Source: an uncultured Granulosicoccaceae bacterium
GTDB taxonomy: Bacteria; Pseudomonadota; Gammaproteobacteria; Granulosicoccales; Granulosicoccaceae
Assembly: GCA_938006335.1 (NCBI GenBank)
Contig: CALLMF010000020.1
Location: forward strand, 89,180 to 153,179
Direction: 5' to 3'
Length of the DNA stretch: 64,000 nucleotides
The notes below the pieces were generated by a model. That model did no database searches and had not been told where the DNA came from. It worked only from the letters and a program-made list of their open reading frames with translations. The first letter of the stretch is position 1; each line of letters begins with the position of its first letter. Position numbers and translations under genes: made by a program. Below are positions 8,663-17,084 of this stretch, piece after piece.

Positions 8663-9511
8663 TCAACGACCGCGGAGGGTGTCTGCCTCGCGGCGTCGGT
8701 GCAGGAACACAAGCCGCTCGAACAGGTGTACGTCCTGCTCGTTCTTCAGCAAAGCACCGTGCATGTGCGGCAGGGCAGACCGAAGATCACCGGCCTTCAA
8801 GGCTTCAGCTGGTAGCTCGTCTGCCACGAGCAGCTTCAGCCAGTCGAGCAGCTCCGAGGTGGACGGCTTTTTCTTCAAGCCCGGTACCTCGCGCAGATCG
8901 AAGAACACCTCGAGGGCGGCAGTCAACAGTGACGGTTTCAGATCGGGGAAGTGCGCATCGACGATTCGGGTGAGGGTGTGCTTGTCCGGAAAGTCGATGT
9001 AGTGGAAGAAGCAACGTCGCAGGAAGGCATCCGGTAACTCCTTTTCGTTGTTGCTCGTGATGATGACCAGCGGACGTATCCTGGCGGTGATCGTTTCGCG
9101 CGTTTCGTGTACGTGAAAACTCATCTTGTCGAGTTCCTGCAACAGATCGTTGGGGAACTCGATATCAGCCTTGTCTATCTCATCGATCAGAACGACCACA
9201 CGTTGTTCTGCCTTGAACGCGTCCCAGAGCACCCCCGGGATGATGTAGTTGCTGATGTTCTGCACCTTGGCATCGCCGAGCTGTGAATCACGCAGTCGGG
9301 ACACGGCGTCGTACTCGTACAGGCCGTGCTGCGCTCGCGTGGTGGATTTCACATGCCAGGTGTGCAGCGGAGCATCGAGCCGGCGCGAGATCTCGTGAGC
9401 GAGTTCGGTCTTGCCGGTACCGGGCTCTCCCTTGACGAGCAGCGGGCGCTCGAGTGTCAGTGCCGCGTCTACGGCCTGTTGCAAGGACTCGCTGGTGACG
9501 TAAGTACTCAT
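8663..9511 (-). CDS. MoxR-family AAA+ ATPase, CoxD-like
   Basis: A 282-residue AAA+ ATPase. Walker A is GEPGTGKT (residues 28-35), Walker B is VVVLIDEIDKAD, and sensor 1 is IITSNNEKELPDAFLRRC with the arginine finger region following. MoxR ATPases act with VWA-domain partners to remodel protein complexes, and the next gene encodes such a partner. ATG 9511 (MSTYVTSES) is preferred over the in-frame TTG one codon upstream. It begins three bases after the stop of the HIT protein gene, so HIT, ATPase and VWA genes are probably co-transcribed. Confidence 0.9.
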   Translation of the reverse strand: MSTYVTSESLQQAVDAALTLERPLLVKGEPGTGKTELAHEISRRLDAPLHTWHVKSTTRAQHGLYEYDAVSRLRDSQLGDAKVQNISNYIIPGVLWDAFKAEQRVVVLIDEIDKADIEFPNDLLQELDKMSFHVHETRETITARIRPLVIITSNNEKELPDAFLRRCFFHYIDFPDKHTLTRIVDAHFPDLKPSLLTAALEVFFDLREVPGLKKKPSTSELLDWLKLLVADELPAEALKAGDLRSALPHMHGALLKNEQDVHLFERLVFLHRRREADTLRGR

Positions 9512-9514
9512 CAA

Positions 9515-9865
9515 TCAGCCTGAAATCATCGGTCCGACGTCGGCGCCGCCGACCAGGTGCATATGTATGTGCATGACTTCCTGCCGGCCGTGCTCACGGC
9601 AGTTGATCATCAGCCGGTAACCGTCGTCGGCGATCCCCTCGTCGCGGGCAATACTGGCGGCCACGCTCAGCATCCTGCCCAGCACCGGCTCGTCGGCCGT
9701 GGTCACATCGTCCATCGTGGGAATATGCGTGTTGGGGATGATCAACACATGGGTGGGTCGGCGGGGCTGGATGTCGCGAAAGGCGGTCACCAGCTCGTCC
9801 TGGTAGACGATGTCGGCGGGCAGCTCGCGGCGGATGATCTTGCTGAAGATCGTTTCTTCAATCAT
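9515..9865 (-). CDS. HIT family nucleotide-binding protein, HinT-like
   Basis: A 116-residue histidine-triad hydrolase. The catalytic triad motif HIHMHL places His at 99, 101 and 103, and the N-terminal [17 protein letters not shown] and mid-protein [13 protein letters not shown] are typical of the HinT branch, which hydrolyses purine nucleoside phosphoramidates in the cytoplasm. Length matches E. coli HinT (119). It is the first gene of the minus-strand HIT-MoxR-VWA group and diverges from the adenosyltransferase gene. Confidence 0.93.
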   Translation of the reverse strand: MIEETIFSKIIRRELPADIVYQDELVTAFRDIQPRRPTHVLIIPNTHIPTMDDVTTADEPVLGRMLSVAASIARDEGIADDGYRLMINCREHGRQEVMHIHMHLVGGADVGPMISG

Positions 9866-9937
9866 GACTAGGTCCGTGAAGGGCAGAGGCTTGAAGTATG
9901 CTCGCTGCCGAAACTAGTGCAACCGAGAAATGAGCAC

Positions 9938-10507
9938 ATGGGCAAACGCCTGTCAAAGATATACACGCGTACCGGGGATGATGGCAGCACCGGGCTGGGC
10001 GATGGCTCACGTACACAAAAAGACAGCGAGCGCGTGGCTGCCTACGGCACCACCGATGAGCTCAACAGCGTGGTCGGCATGCTGCTCGCGCAAGGAGTTC
10101 CCGACGATGTGGCCGCGGTCCTCAACGAGGTTCAGCACCACCTGTTCGATCTGGGCGGTGAGCTGTGCATACCGGGTTTTCAGTGTCTGCAGCAGATGCA
10201 CGTTGACTGGCTCGAGCGCATGCTCGACCGATTCAACGAGGCGCTGCCGGCGCTCGAGGATTTCATCCTTCCCGGCGGCAGCCAGGCCGCCGCCACCTGC
10301 CACCTTGCGCGGACCGTGTGTCGTCGTGCCGAGCGTCACGTGGTCACGCTGCAGCGTGACGAAGCCATCCCGCCTCACAGCTTGACCTACCTCAACCGGC
10401 TCTCCGATCTTCTGTTTGTGCTGGCCCGAGTGATCTCGCGCGCCGATGGTGGCAGCGAAGTGCTCTGGCAGAAGGAGCGCCCGCCGATCGATCCGGACGT
10501 GAGCTGA
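9938..10507 (+). CDS. cob(I)alamin adenosyltransferase, PduO type
   Basis: Transfers the adenosyl group of ATP to cob(I)alamin to form coenzyme B12. The 189-residue product carries the N-terminal signature IYTRTGDDGSTGLGDGSR (ATP-binding loop), AYGTTDELNS and the C-terminal CRRAERHVVTL and LNRLSDLLFVLAR segments of the PduO/ATR family. An upstream GTG at 9917 is in frame, but ATG 9938 directly precedes the conserved GKRLSKIYTR start and was chosen. The hotdog thioesterase gene begins one base after its stop. The organism therefore uses or salvages cobalamin, though no synthesis genes are in this window. Confidence 0.93.
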   Translation: MGKRLSKIYTRTGDDGSTGLGDGSRTQKDSERVAAYGTTDELNSVVGMLLAQGVPDDVAAVLNEVQHHLFDLGGELCIPGFQCLQQMHVDWLERMLDRFNEALPALEDFILPGGSQAAATCHLARTVCRRAERHVVTLQRDEAIPPHSLTYLNRLSDLLFVLARVISRADGGSEVLWQKERPPIDPDVS

Positions 10508-10508
10508 C

Positions 10509-10937
10509 ATGGCTCGAGAACCCTTGCCGCCCTTGCGGGATTTTCCCTGGCATCTCGATATCCCGACACGCTGGGGTGATCATGATGCTTATGGTCACGT
10601 GAACAACGCCGTCCACTACAGCGTGTTTGAAACCACCATCATGCGGTGGCTTGAAATCGAGCACGGTCTCGACACGGCCAGTGGAAGTGTGCGCTGTTTC
10701 ACAGTGGAAAACGGATGCTGTTATCACGCGCCACTCAAGCATCCGGCTACGATGCGTTGCGGCTTGAGGATCGACAGGCTGGGCACATCCAGCGTGCGTT
10801 ATGCCCTGGCGATCTTCATCGACGAGAGCTGCGTCGCAACCGGATTTGTTGTCGACGTGTTCGTGTCAGCCGCTGACGAGCGTCCTGTGTCCGTGCCGGA
10901 GGAATTTCGGCAGGCCATGGGGCCGTTGATGCGCTAG
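10509..10937 (+). CDS. acyl-CoA thioesterase, 4HBT/YbgC-like hotdog fold
   Basis: A 142-residue hotdog-fold protein. The motif RWGDHDAYGHVNNAVHYSVFE is the 4-hydroxybenzoyl-CoA thioesterase signature, with the Asp in WGDHDAYGHVNN expected to be catalytic. Members hydrolyse acyl-CoA or acyl-ACP thioesters in the cytoplasm; the exact substrate is not readable. It follows the cobalamin adenosyltransferase gene almost without gap, so the two are likely co-transcribed although a functional link is not obvious. Confidence 0.88.
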   Translation: MAREPLPPLRDFPWHLDIPTRWGDHDAYGHVNNAVHYSVFETTIMRWLEIEHGLDTASGSVRCFTVENGCCYHAPLKHPATMRCGLRIDRLGTSSVRYALAIFIDESCVATGFVVDVFVSAADERPVSVPEEFRQAMGPLMR

Positions 10938-10967
10938 GTTCCCAATCCGAAGAGAACACGACAAGGC

Positions 10968-11936
10968 ATGCCGTTCAGCACCTCTCTACGTCCATTGTTG
11001 CTCGAGCCGCTGAGCAGAAGTCTGTTGCGGGTCGTTGCCGTGGGTACGGCGGTTCCGTTCCTGCTCGCAGCGACGGCGGTACCGCACGCGCGCCTGATGG
11101 CGTCGGGCCCGATCCCCTCGTCGCGACCGGTTCAAGCCGCCTTGTCGTCGGGCCCCCAGCCTATTGTCAGGACGCCCGTGCGTCGAGTCACTGCACCCCA
11201 ACTGCCTTTTGGGCAGCGACTGTCTCACCAGGCGACAGGCTCGCTCGTCGCGACACGCTATGGTGTGAAGCCGCTATCCGTCGACCCGAGCGGCTTCATG
11301 GTCAAGACGGCGCGCCATGACTCGGGCCACGGACTCGCCGGCATCGGGTTTCCGGCCATATCGGAGGCATTGTCCGATCGCTGGTCGCCGATGCTCGAGT
11401 GGCGCGAGACACCCCGTGGAAAATCACGCCAACCGATCGCCGCAGTGCGTTGCATGGGGCTCTCCTCTCAAACGGTTGCCGCGCGCGCTGACGACTACGA
11501 GCTGGAGATTCTGAAACTCGCCTTCGAGCACAAGATCAGCGCCAGCTTGCTGAAGGCAGTCGCGACCCAGGAATCCTGCTTCAACCACCATGCACGCTCC
11601 ACCGTCGGCGCCATCGGCCTGATGCAACTGATGCCGGAAACGGCGGCGTGGCTGCGCGTGCGAGATCCTCACGACCCGCTGCAAAACCTGGAAGGCGGGG
11701 CGCGGTATCTGGCCAGCCTGATCGATGAGTTCGGCGGGATCGAGCTTGCGCTGGCGGCGTACAACGCGGGGCCCGGGACCGTGCGCCGCCGCGGTGGCGT
11801 ACCGCCGTACCCCGAGACACAGACGTACATCCAGCGTGTGATGGCCAACTATCGTCGCTACGTGGTGGCCACACGCATGCACGCTCACGGCCGCCCGGAT
11901 ATTGCCACGTACAAACCGCACGCCAGCGCCATGTAA
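10968..11936 (+). CDS. lytic transglycosylase, SLT domain
   Basis: A 322-residue periplasmic or membrane-anchored murein-cleaving enzyme. Residues ~20-40 form a hydrophobic export signal (LLRVVAVGTAVPFLLAATAV). A low-complexity stretch of ~130 residues precedes the C-terminal goose-type SLT domain, with the catalytic Glu in ATQESCF at about residue 202, followed by GAIGLMQLMPETA, LEGGARYL and ALAAYNAGPGTV, all hallmark motifs of the MltC/Slt70 family. It cleaves between MurNAc and GlcNAc with formation of 1,6-anhydro-MurNAc. The N-terminal region is not recognisable as a known module. Confidence 0.9.
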   Translation: MPFSTSLRPLLLEPLSRSLLRVVAVGTAVPFLLAATAVPHARLMASGPIPSSRPVQAALSSGPQPIVRTPVRRVTAPQLPFGQRLSHQATGSLVATRYGVKPLSVDPSGFMVKTARHDSGHGLAGIGFPAISEALSDRWSPMLEWRETPRGKSRQPIAAVRCMGLSSQTVAARADDYELEILKLAFEHKISASLLKAVATQESCFNHHARSTVGAIGLMQLMPETAAWLRVRDPHDPLQNLEGGARYLASLIDEFGGIELALAAYNAGPGTVRRRGGVPPYPETQTYIQRVMANYRRYVVATRMHAHGRPDIATYKPHASAM

Positions 11937-11991
11937 GCCGGTTGTCGCTGATAGACTTCAGCGCTTCCCAGACCCGGTGTGTTGTTGCTGA

Positions 11992-12933
11992 GTGAACGCT
12001 TTGTCCCTTCGCGGGGTTGCCAAGACCTACGGCGACCAGACGCACGCCCTCAAGGGCATCGATCTCGACGTACAGCAGGGCGACTTCTTTGCATTGCTTG
12101 GTCCCAATGGGGCCGGCAAATCCACCGCCATCGGCATCATCACCTCGCTGGTGAACAAGACCGCAGGCTCGGTAACCGTGCTCGGTCACGACATTGATGT
12201 GTCCCGCGAGGCAGCCAAGGCGCTCATCGGTCTGGTCCCGCAGGAATTCAACTTCAATGTGTTCGAGCCGGTTGAAGACACCTTGCTCAACGTCGCTGGC
12301 TACAACGGCATCCGCCGCAGTGTTGCGCTGAAGCGGACCGAGCAGTACCTCAAGCGGCTGGATCTATGGGAAAAACGACGCACCCCGGCACGTAACCTCT
12401 CTGGCGGCATGCGGCGGCGTCTGATGATTGCGCGCGCGCTGGTCCATGAGCCTCGACTGCTGATCCTTGATGAGCCCACAGCAGGGGTCGATATCGAGAT
12501 ACGTCGTTCGATGTGGGAGTTTCTTGCCGAGCTCAACGAGCAGCAGGGCACGACCATCATTCTGACCACGCACTACCTCGAAGAGGCCGAGGAACTCTGC
12601 CGCAATGTCGCGATCATCGATCATGGCGAAATCGTCGAGCGTGGTGCGGTGGCAGAACTGCTGTCGCGCGCTCGTGTCGAGACCTTCGTGCTGGATGTGG
12701 CGGACGCGGCCCGTTGCGTCGATATCGATGCCGCCCCGTTCACCCTGCGCGCGCGTGAGGATGGCAAGCTCGAAGCCGCAGTACCGCAGGGGCACACCCT
12801 GAATGGCCTGTTTGCCGTGTTGCAAGGTGCAGGCGTCGAAGTGACCAGCATGCGTAACAAGTCGAACCGTCTTGAGGAGTTCTTCCTCAAACTGGTGCAT
12901 CGTGAAGACGTCGACGCACAAGGGCAGAGATGA
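11992..12933 (+). CDS. ABC transporter ATP-binding protein, YadG-like
   Basis: A 313-residue ATPase subunit of an ABC-2 type exporter. Walker A is LGPNGAGKST, the signature is NLSGGMRRR, Walker B is LLILDEPTAGVD and the switch His lies in ILTTHYLEEAE. A C-terminal extension of ~80 residues after the ATPase core is usual in YadG and related exporters. The start is a GTG (MNALSLRGV). The permease gene overlaps by four bases (ATGA), so the two subunits are translationally coupled. The transported substrate is not known for this family. Confidence 0.92.
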   Translation: MNALSLRGVAKTYGDQTHALKGIDLDVQQGDFFALLGPNGAGKSTAIGIITSLVNKTAGSVTVLGHDIDVSREAAKALIGLVPQEFNFNVFEPVEDTLLNVAGYNGIRRSVALKRTEQYLKRLDLWEKRRTPARNLSGGMRRRLMIARALVHEPRLLILDEPTAGVDIEIRRSMWEFLAELNEQQGTTIILTTHYLEEAEELCRNVAIIDHGEIVERGAVAELLSRARVETFVLDVADAARCVDIDAAPFTLRAREDGKLEAAVPQGHTLNGLFAVLQGAGVEVTSMRNKSNRLEEFFLKLVHREDVDAQGQR

Positions 12934-13736
12934 GCACACAGGCCGATACCATGACAGCGCAAGCCGCACGACCGAGCAATGCGGTGGCGTTCTTCACGAT
13001 CGTTCGCAAGGAAATCCGTCGTTTCATGCGGATCTGGGTACAGACCATCGTGCCCCCAGCGGTGAGTGCTTGTCTGTACATGCTGATATTCGGCGGCCTG
13101 ATCGGCTCGCGTATCAGCGACATGGATGGCTTCAGATACATGGACTACATCGTCCCGGGCCTGATCATGATGGCGATCATCATCAACTCCTACACGAACG
13201 TATCGAGCTCGTTTTTTGCGGCCAAGATGCAGCACTTCATCGAGGAGCTGCTGGTAGCGCCAGTGTCCAACGTCACTATCCTTGCGGGCTTTGTGATCGG
13301 AGGTGTGGCGCGCGGACTGACTGTGGGTCTGCTGGTGAGCTTTGTTGCCCTGTTCTTCAGCGACATTGTGCCGGTGAACCTGTTCATCACATTTTCCATG
13401 GCGGTGCTGACCTCCACGATGTTCGCGCTTGCCGGTCTGATCAACGCGGTGTTTGCCAAATCCTTCGACGATATCTCGATCGTGCCGAATTTCGTGCTTA
13501 CGCCCTTGACGTACCTGGGGGGAGTCTTCTATTCGATATCGCTGTTGCCACAACCATGGCAGACCCTGTCGGCTTTCAATCCCGTGTTGTACATGGTCAA
13601 TGGATTTCGCTACGGCATACTCGGTGCTAGCGATATTCCCGTCATGCACAGCTTTGGAGTTGTACTCGTTTTCAACCTCGTCTTTGCAGGTGTCGCGATG
13701 ACACTCCTGCACCGCGGTATCGGTATCAAGAGTTGA
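12930..13736 (+). CDS. ABC-2 type transporter permease, YadH-like
   Basis: A 268-residue inner-membrane permease with about six hydrophobic segments, beginning with a short cytoplasmic tail and FFTIVRKEIRRFMRIWVQTIVPPAVSACLYMLIFG. The motifs DYIVPGLIMMAI and FVLTPLTYLGGVFYS near the C-terminus are typical of the ABC-2 membrane domain found in YadH. It overlaps the ATPase gene by four bases, forming the complete two-gene exporter. The substrate is unknown. Confidence 0.92.
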   Translation: MSTQADTMTAQAARPSNAVAFFTIVRKEIRRFMRIWVQTIVPPAVSACLYMLIFGGLIGSRISDMDGFRYMDYIVPGLIMMAIIINSYTNVSSSFFAAKMQHFIEELLVAPVSNVTILAGFVIGGVARGLTVGLLVSFVALFFSDIVPVNLFITFSMAVLTSTMFALAGLINAVFAKSFDDISIVPNFVLTPLTYLGGVFYSISLLPQPWQTLSAFNPVLYMVNGFRYGILGASDIPVMHSFGVVLVFNLVFAGVAMTLLHRGIGIKS

Positions 13737-13772
13737 CCCGACTGGATCAACACAACAGGTAATCCCAGAACA

Positions 13773-14606
13773 ATGGCAACTTCAGCACGTCGCGCAAAGA
13801 CCCGACAAGTGGCACCGATGGCCGAGCTGGCCGACCGGCATCAGCTCTACCAGGAGGCGGTGCAGAATCCCGAGTTCGAACTGGACTTCATCGACGAGAC
13901 CTTCGAGGAGCTGGTCGGGCGCAAGGCTGCATCCATGCGCGAAGACTTCTGCGGTACCGCGCTGTCCTCGGTCGACTGGGTACGCCGGCGTGACGCCAAT
14001 ACCGCGATCGCAGTTGACATAGACCCTGAAGTGCTTGCCTGGGGCAATGACAACAACGTGTCGATGCTTGCCCCGGATCAGCGCGAACGCCTCACGCTTA
14101 TCCGCGCTGATGTGCTCGACGTGGAGACAGAAAAAGTCGATGTGGTGCAGGCCTACAATTTCAGCTACTGGTTCTTCCAGGAGCGCGCGACCATGCTGAA
14201 CTACTTTCGGCGTGTGCGCGAAGCCCTTATAGAGGACGGGCTGTTGTTTCTGGACGTGTTCGGCGGTTCGGAGTGCTATCAGACCCAGAAGGAGAAGCGC
14301 AAGCTGGATGGCTTCAAGTACATCTGGGAGCAGGCGGAGTTCAATGCCATCACCAATGAACTCAAGTGCCATATCCACTTCCATTTCCCGGACAAGTCCA
14401 AGCTGAAGAAGGCGTTCAGCTACACATGGCGTGTGTGGGGTGCGCGTGAATTACGCGAGATTCTTCAAGAAGCGGGCTTTTCCGAGGCGATCGTGTATCG
14501 CCAGAAGTTCGATGCCAAGACGGACGAAGCGCTCGATGAGTACATCGCGACCGATGATGCCGAGGACTACGCGTGCTGGCTCGGTTACATCGTCGCGCGA
14601 CCCTGA
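13773..14606 (+). CDS. class I SAM-dependent methyltransferase
   Basis: A 277-residue cytoplasmic protein with a Rossmann-like methyltransferase core. Motif I is unusual, reading MREDFCGTALSSVDW rather than a Gly-rich ExGxGxG, followed by the acidic strand AIAVDIDPEVL, the LIRADVLDV loop and DVVQAYNFSYWFF, which I recall from a conserved uncharacterised proteobacterial methyltransferase family. The later segment GLLFLDVFGGSECYQ continues the fold. The substrate is unknown. It follows the exporter genes with a 36-base gap and is convergent with the secreted-protein gene (7 bases between stops). Confidence 0.8.
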   Translation: MATSARRAKTRQVAPMAELADRHQLYQEAVQNPEFELDFIDETFEELVGRKAASMREDFCGTALSSVDWVRRRDANTAIAVDIDPEVLAWGNDNNVSMLAPDQRERLTLIRADVLDVETEKVDVVQAYNFSYWFFQERATMLNYFRRVREALIEDGLLFLDVFGGSECYQTQKEKRKLDGFKYIWEQAEFNAITNELKCHIHFHFPDKSKLKKAFSYTWRVWGARELREILQEAGFSEAIVYRQKFDAKTDEALDEYIATDDAEDYACWLGYIVARP

Positions 14607-14613
14607 GTATGAG

Positions 14614-15723
14614 TCACGCGACCCGAGTCACGCACAATTGACGACGCGCGAGCATCACGCACAGCACCGGCAATAGCCAGAACATCGCGCCACCGCTGCT
14701 GATCTTGATCGCCGACGTCTCCTCGTCCGTGTCTTCAGCCTCGTTGTCGATTGACGGGAAGGCGGTATCCTCTACCGAGCTACTGAACGACAGCGAGGTT
14801 GCTGCCCGATTGTTTTCGGGTGCGCTGTCCTGCTGATCGGAACTGATGATCGCCGTCAGGGTGTGAAGGCCCGGTACGTTGCCAAGCACACCGAGGGAGT
14901 GCGTCGCAGTAGCCCCTGGCGCGATTTCCTCGGTGGGACATCGCAAGGTAGTGATACCGGCCTCGTTATCGATCTCGTAGCAGTCGCTGCTGCTGGCAAG
15001 CAAGGAGTCGGGCAGGCTGATATCGATGCTCACACCCGTGGCAACGGTGTCTTCGCTGGCGTTGTAGAGCGTCATGGAAACCGGCAGTACGCGCTCAGCG
15101 GGTCCGGCGAACGCAGTGGGCAGGTCGATAGACAGGTCAACGTTGCCTGCTGCGGGCAGCGCGCCAGTGAACTCACCGGTCTCGTCAAGTGTCAGCGATA
15201 CCCATCGCCCACGTGCAAAGGCAAACTCACCGTTCTCCGGTACTAGGCCGTTGCTGGTGGCCATGGACTCTACTGCCAATGTCGAGCCGCTGGCCACGGG
15301 CACATCCTCGAACATGAACTGCTGTGTATCGAAGCTCTGGTCCGTGTACGCATTGACTGCCTGGCCCACCAGCACCCCGTCGACCCAGATACGGTACTGA
15401 CCCTCGCCATCAAACTCGCCGAGCGTGGTCAACGTCAGATCGTAATTGGCGGAGGTGCTGCTGAACAGGTGTTCGGCGCGCGCAAAGCGGTAGCGGTAGT
15501 CGACAATGGCTGCATTGATCGCCAAGGCGTTGCGGGCGTTGTCGACGTAGTAGGGCACTTCTCCCGCGTCGATCACCGGAAAGTCGACGATCGCCTCAAG
15601 CTCGATAGCGTCAGCAAGGGCAAGCGGGCAAAACAGCGCCACCGTGGTGCCAAGCAGACAGAGACGAGTGGCACGGAGCGCAGGCCGCCTGGTCGCGGGT
15701 GTTGCAATGATTGAATGTGGCAC
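14614..15723 (-). CDS. secreted protein with DUF11/CARDB-like repeat and GlyGly-CTERM-like tail
   Basis: A 369-residue exported protein of unknown function. From the likely GTG start (VPHSIIATP) there is an Arg-rich n-region, a hydrophobic core LCLLGTTVALFCPLALA and a signal peptidase site after ALADA. The middle is Asp/Glu-rich beta-type sequence; residues ~205-300 (LPVSMTLYNASEDTVATGVSIDISLP and later) resemble the Ig-like DUF11/CARDB fold. The C-terminus has SSGGAMFW, a hydrophobic stretch and a basic end (LARRQ), the layout of GlyGly-CTERM sorting signals processed by rhombosortase. Assignment of that tail is tentative. It lies 53 bases downstream of the sensor kinase gene on the same strand. 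Confidence 0.65.
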   Translation of the reverse strand: MPHSIIATPATRRPALRATRLCLLGTTVALFCPLALADAIELEAIVDFPVIDAGEVPYYVDNARNALAINAAIVDYRYRFARAEHLFSSTSANYDLTLTTLGEFDGEGQYRIWVDGVLVGQAVNAYTDQSFDTQQFMFEDVPVASGSTLAVESMATSNGLVPENGEFAFARGRWVSLTLDETGEFTGALPAAGNVDLSIDLPTAFAGPAERVLPVSMTLYNASEDTVATGVSIDISLPDSLLASSSDCYEIDNEAGITTLRCPTEEIAPGATATHSLGVLGNVPGLHTLTAIISSDQQDSAPENNRAATSLSFSSSVEDTAFPSIDNEAEDTDEETSAIKISSGGAMFWLLPVLCVMLARRQLCVTRVA

Positions 15724-15776
15724 GTTGTCAGCGATTTGGCAGGTAAACCTGCAGTGGCTGCATGAGCCGTGCCGAA

Positions 15777-17084
15777 TCAGCCAATCATGCTGCGCAGTGT
15801 CAAGCTGCAACGCGCACCGCCCAGGTCCGAGCGGGCCAATTGAACCTCGCCACCCCAGGCGACCACGAACTGCTTGACCGTCGCGAGACCGATGCCCTTG
15901 CCCTCGGTGAAGGCGTCTGCCCGCGCGCCTCGGGTGAGCAGGTCCTGAGGATTGTCTGCGTCAAAGCCCGGGCCGTCGTCTTCGATCGAGAGAACGCCGT
16001 CATGCAAGCGCGTGCGTATGTGATGCGCGCCGTACTTGCAGGCGTTGTCGTAGAGGTTGCCGATGACCTCGTACACGTCCGCTTCCGGAGCCCGCAGTGC
16101 TGCTGTGGGCGAGATATCGTGTTCGAATTGCAGAGCCGGGTTTTGGTGGAGCTTGCGCATGGATTCGGCGACTCGCTCCAGCACCGGCAGGAGCAGCACC
16201 GAAGGGGTCAGCGTTGTCGTTGTTTCTGTTGCTGCCCGTTGCAGGTATCTGTCTATGCTGCGCTGCATGGAATTGGCCTGAGTGCTGACCGTCGAATCGT
16301 CAAGGTTATGCAGTATGGCCAACGGCGTCTTGAGGTTGTGCGCAAGGTCATCCAGAAGATGACGGTAGCTTTCATGGCGTCCGCGTTCTCGCGCGTGCAA
16401 GGCATTGACGCTCGTTGCAAGCGGGCTGAGCTCCTTCGGGAAGTCCTCCTCGAGTACCTCCTTGTTGCCCTGGGTCATCGCATCGATGTCACGGCCCAGC
16501 TTGCGTAGCGGTCCGAGCGCTGCGCGAAGCACGGCAAGTTGCAGCACCAGCAATACAGCCGCGACACCCAGCAGGGTGGCCCAGAGGCTACGGTTGAATC
16601 GAGCCATCGCCCGCACATCGTCGCCGCGCGCATCCACGACATGCACGATGAAGGGGAGCTCCGCACCGTTGTCCTGTTCCCATACGGTCTGCAGCTGGAT
16701 ACGTCGCGCATGGTCTCCATTGGCCAGCTTGACGAGCTCCTGCTGCCAATCACCGATTGCTGACGCGCGCACCGGCGGGACGCTTTCGATGATGGAGCGT
16801 GAGCGCCACAAGCGCATCCCGTCGCTGTCCACGATTTCGGCATATAGCCCGGCGCCTTCCAGTGCGAGCGTCCGTTCAGGTAGCTCGCCCATGCTCACCG
16901 ACAGCTCGCCTGAGTCACTGACGTTCGTAGCACCAAGGATGCCGAACACGAGCCCCTGCAGCCGATCCTGGGATGCAGCGTCAGCGCGTTGATGCACCGA
17001 GTAGGAAATCGCGATTCCGGTCAGGCCAAGAAACACGGCCAGTACCATAACGCTACCTGCGACGAGGCGCGCGGACAAGGACAT
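15777..17084 (-). CDS. sensor histidine kinase, PhoQ/QseC-like
   Basis: A 435-residue inner-membrane sensor kinase. Two membrane segments (residues ~8-28 and ~167-188) bracket a periplasmic sensor of ~135 residues. A HAMP-like linker follows (LGPLRKLGRDIDAMTQG). The H-box LLDDLAHNLKTPLAIL carries the phosphorylated His at about residue 249, and the N-box (EVIGNLYDNACKYG), G1 (IEDDGPGF) and G2 (GKGIGLATVKQF) are intact. ATG 17084 overlaps the stop of the regulator gene (TGATG), so the pair is coupled. The stimulus is unknown; PhoQ-like sensors respond to divalent cations or cationic peptides, but the periplasmic domain cannot be assigned by eye. Confidence 0.92.
   Translation of the reverse strand: MSLSARLVAGSVMVLAVFLGLTGIAISYSVHQRADAASQDRLQGLVFGILGATNVSDSGELSVSMGELPERTLALEGAGLYAEIVDSDGMRLWRSRSIIESVPPVRASAIGDWQQELVKLANGDHARRIQLQTVWEQDNGAELPFIVHVVDARGDDVRAMARFNRSLWATLLGVAAVLLVLQLAVLRAALGPLRKLGRDIDAMTQGNKEVLEEDFPKELSPLATSVNALHARERGRHESYRHLLDDLAHNLKTPLAILHNLDDSTVSTQANSMQRSIDRYLQRAATETTTTLTPSVLLLPVLERVAESMRKLHQNPALQFEHDISPTAALRAPEADVYEVIGNLYDNACKYGAHHIRTRLHDGVLSIEDDGPGFDADNPQDLLTRGARADAFTEGKGIGLATVKQFVVAWGGEVQLARSDLGGARCSLTLRSMIG

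Noticed and set aside
12621..13712. 363-codon minus-strand open frame across the ABC transporter genes
   Set aside because: It lies antisense to two well-supported genes and its translation is His/Gln/Arg-rich low complexity without a fold.
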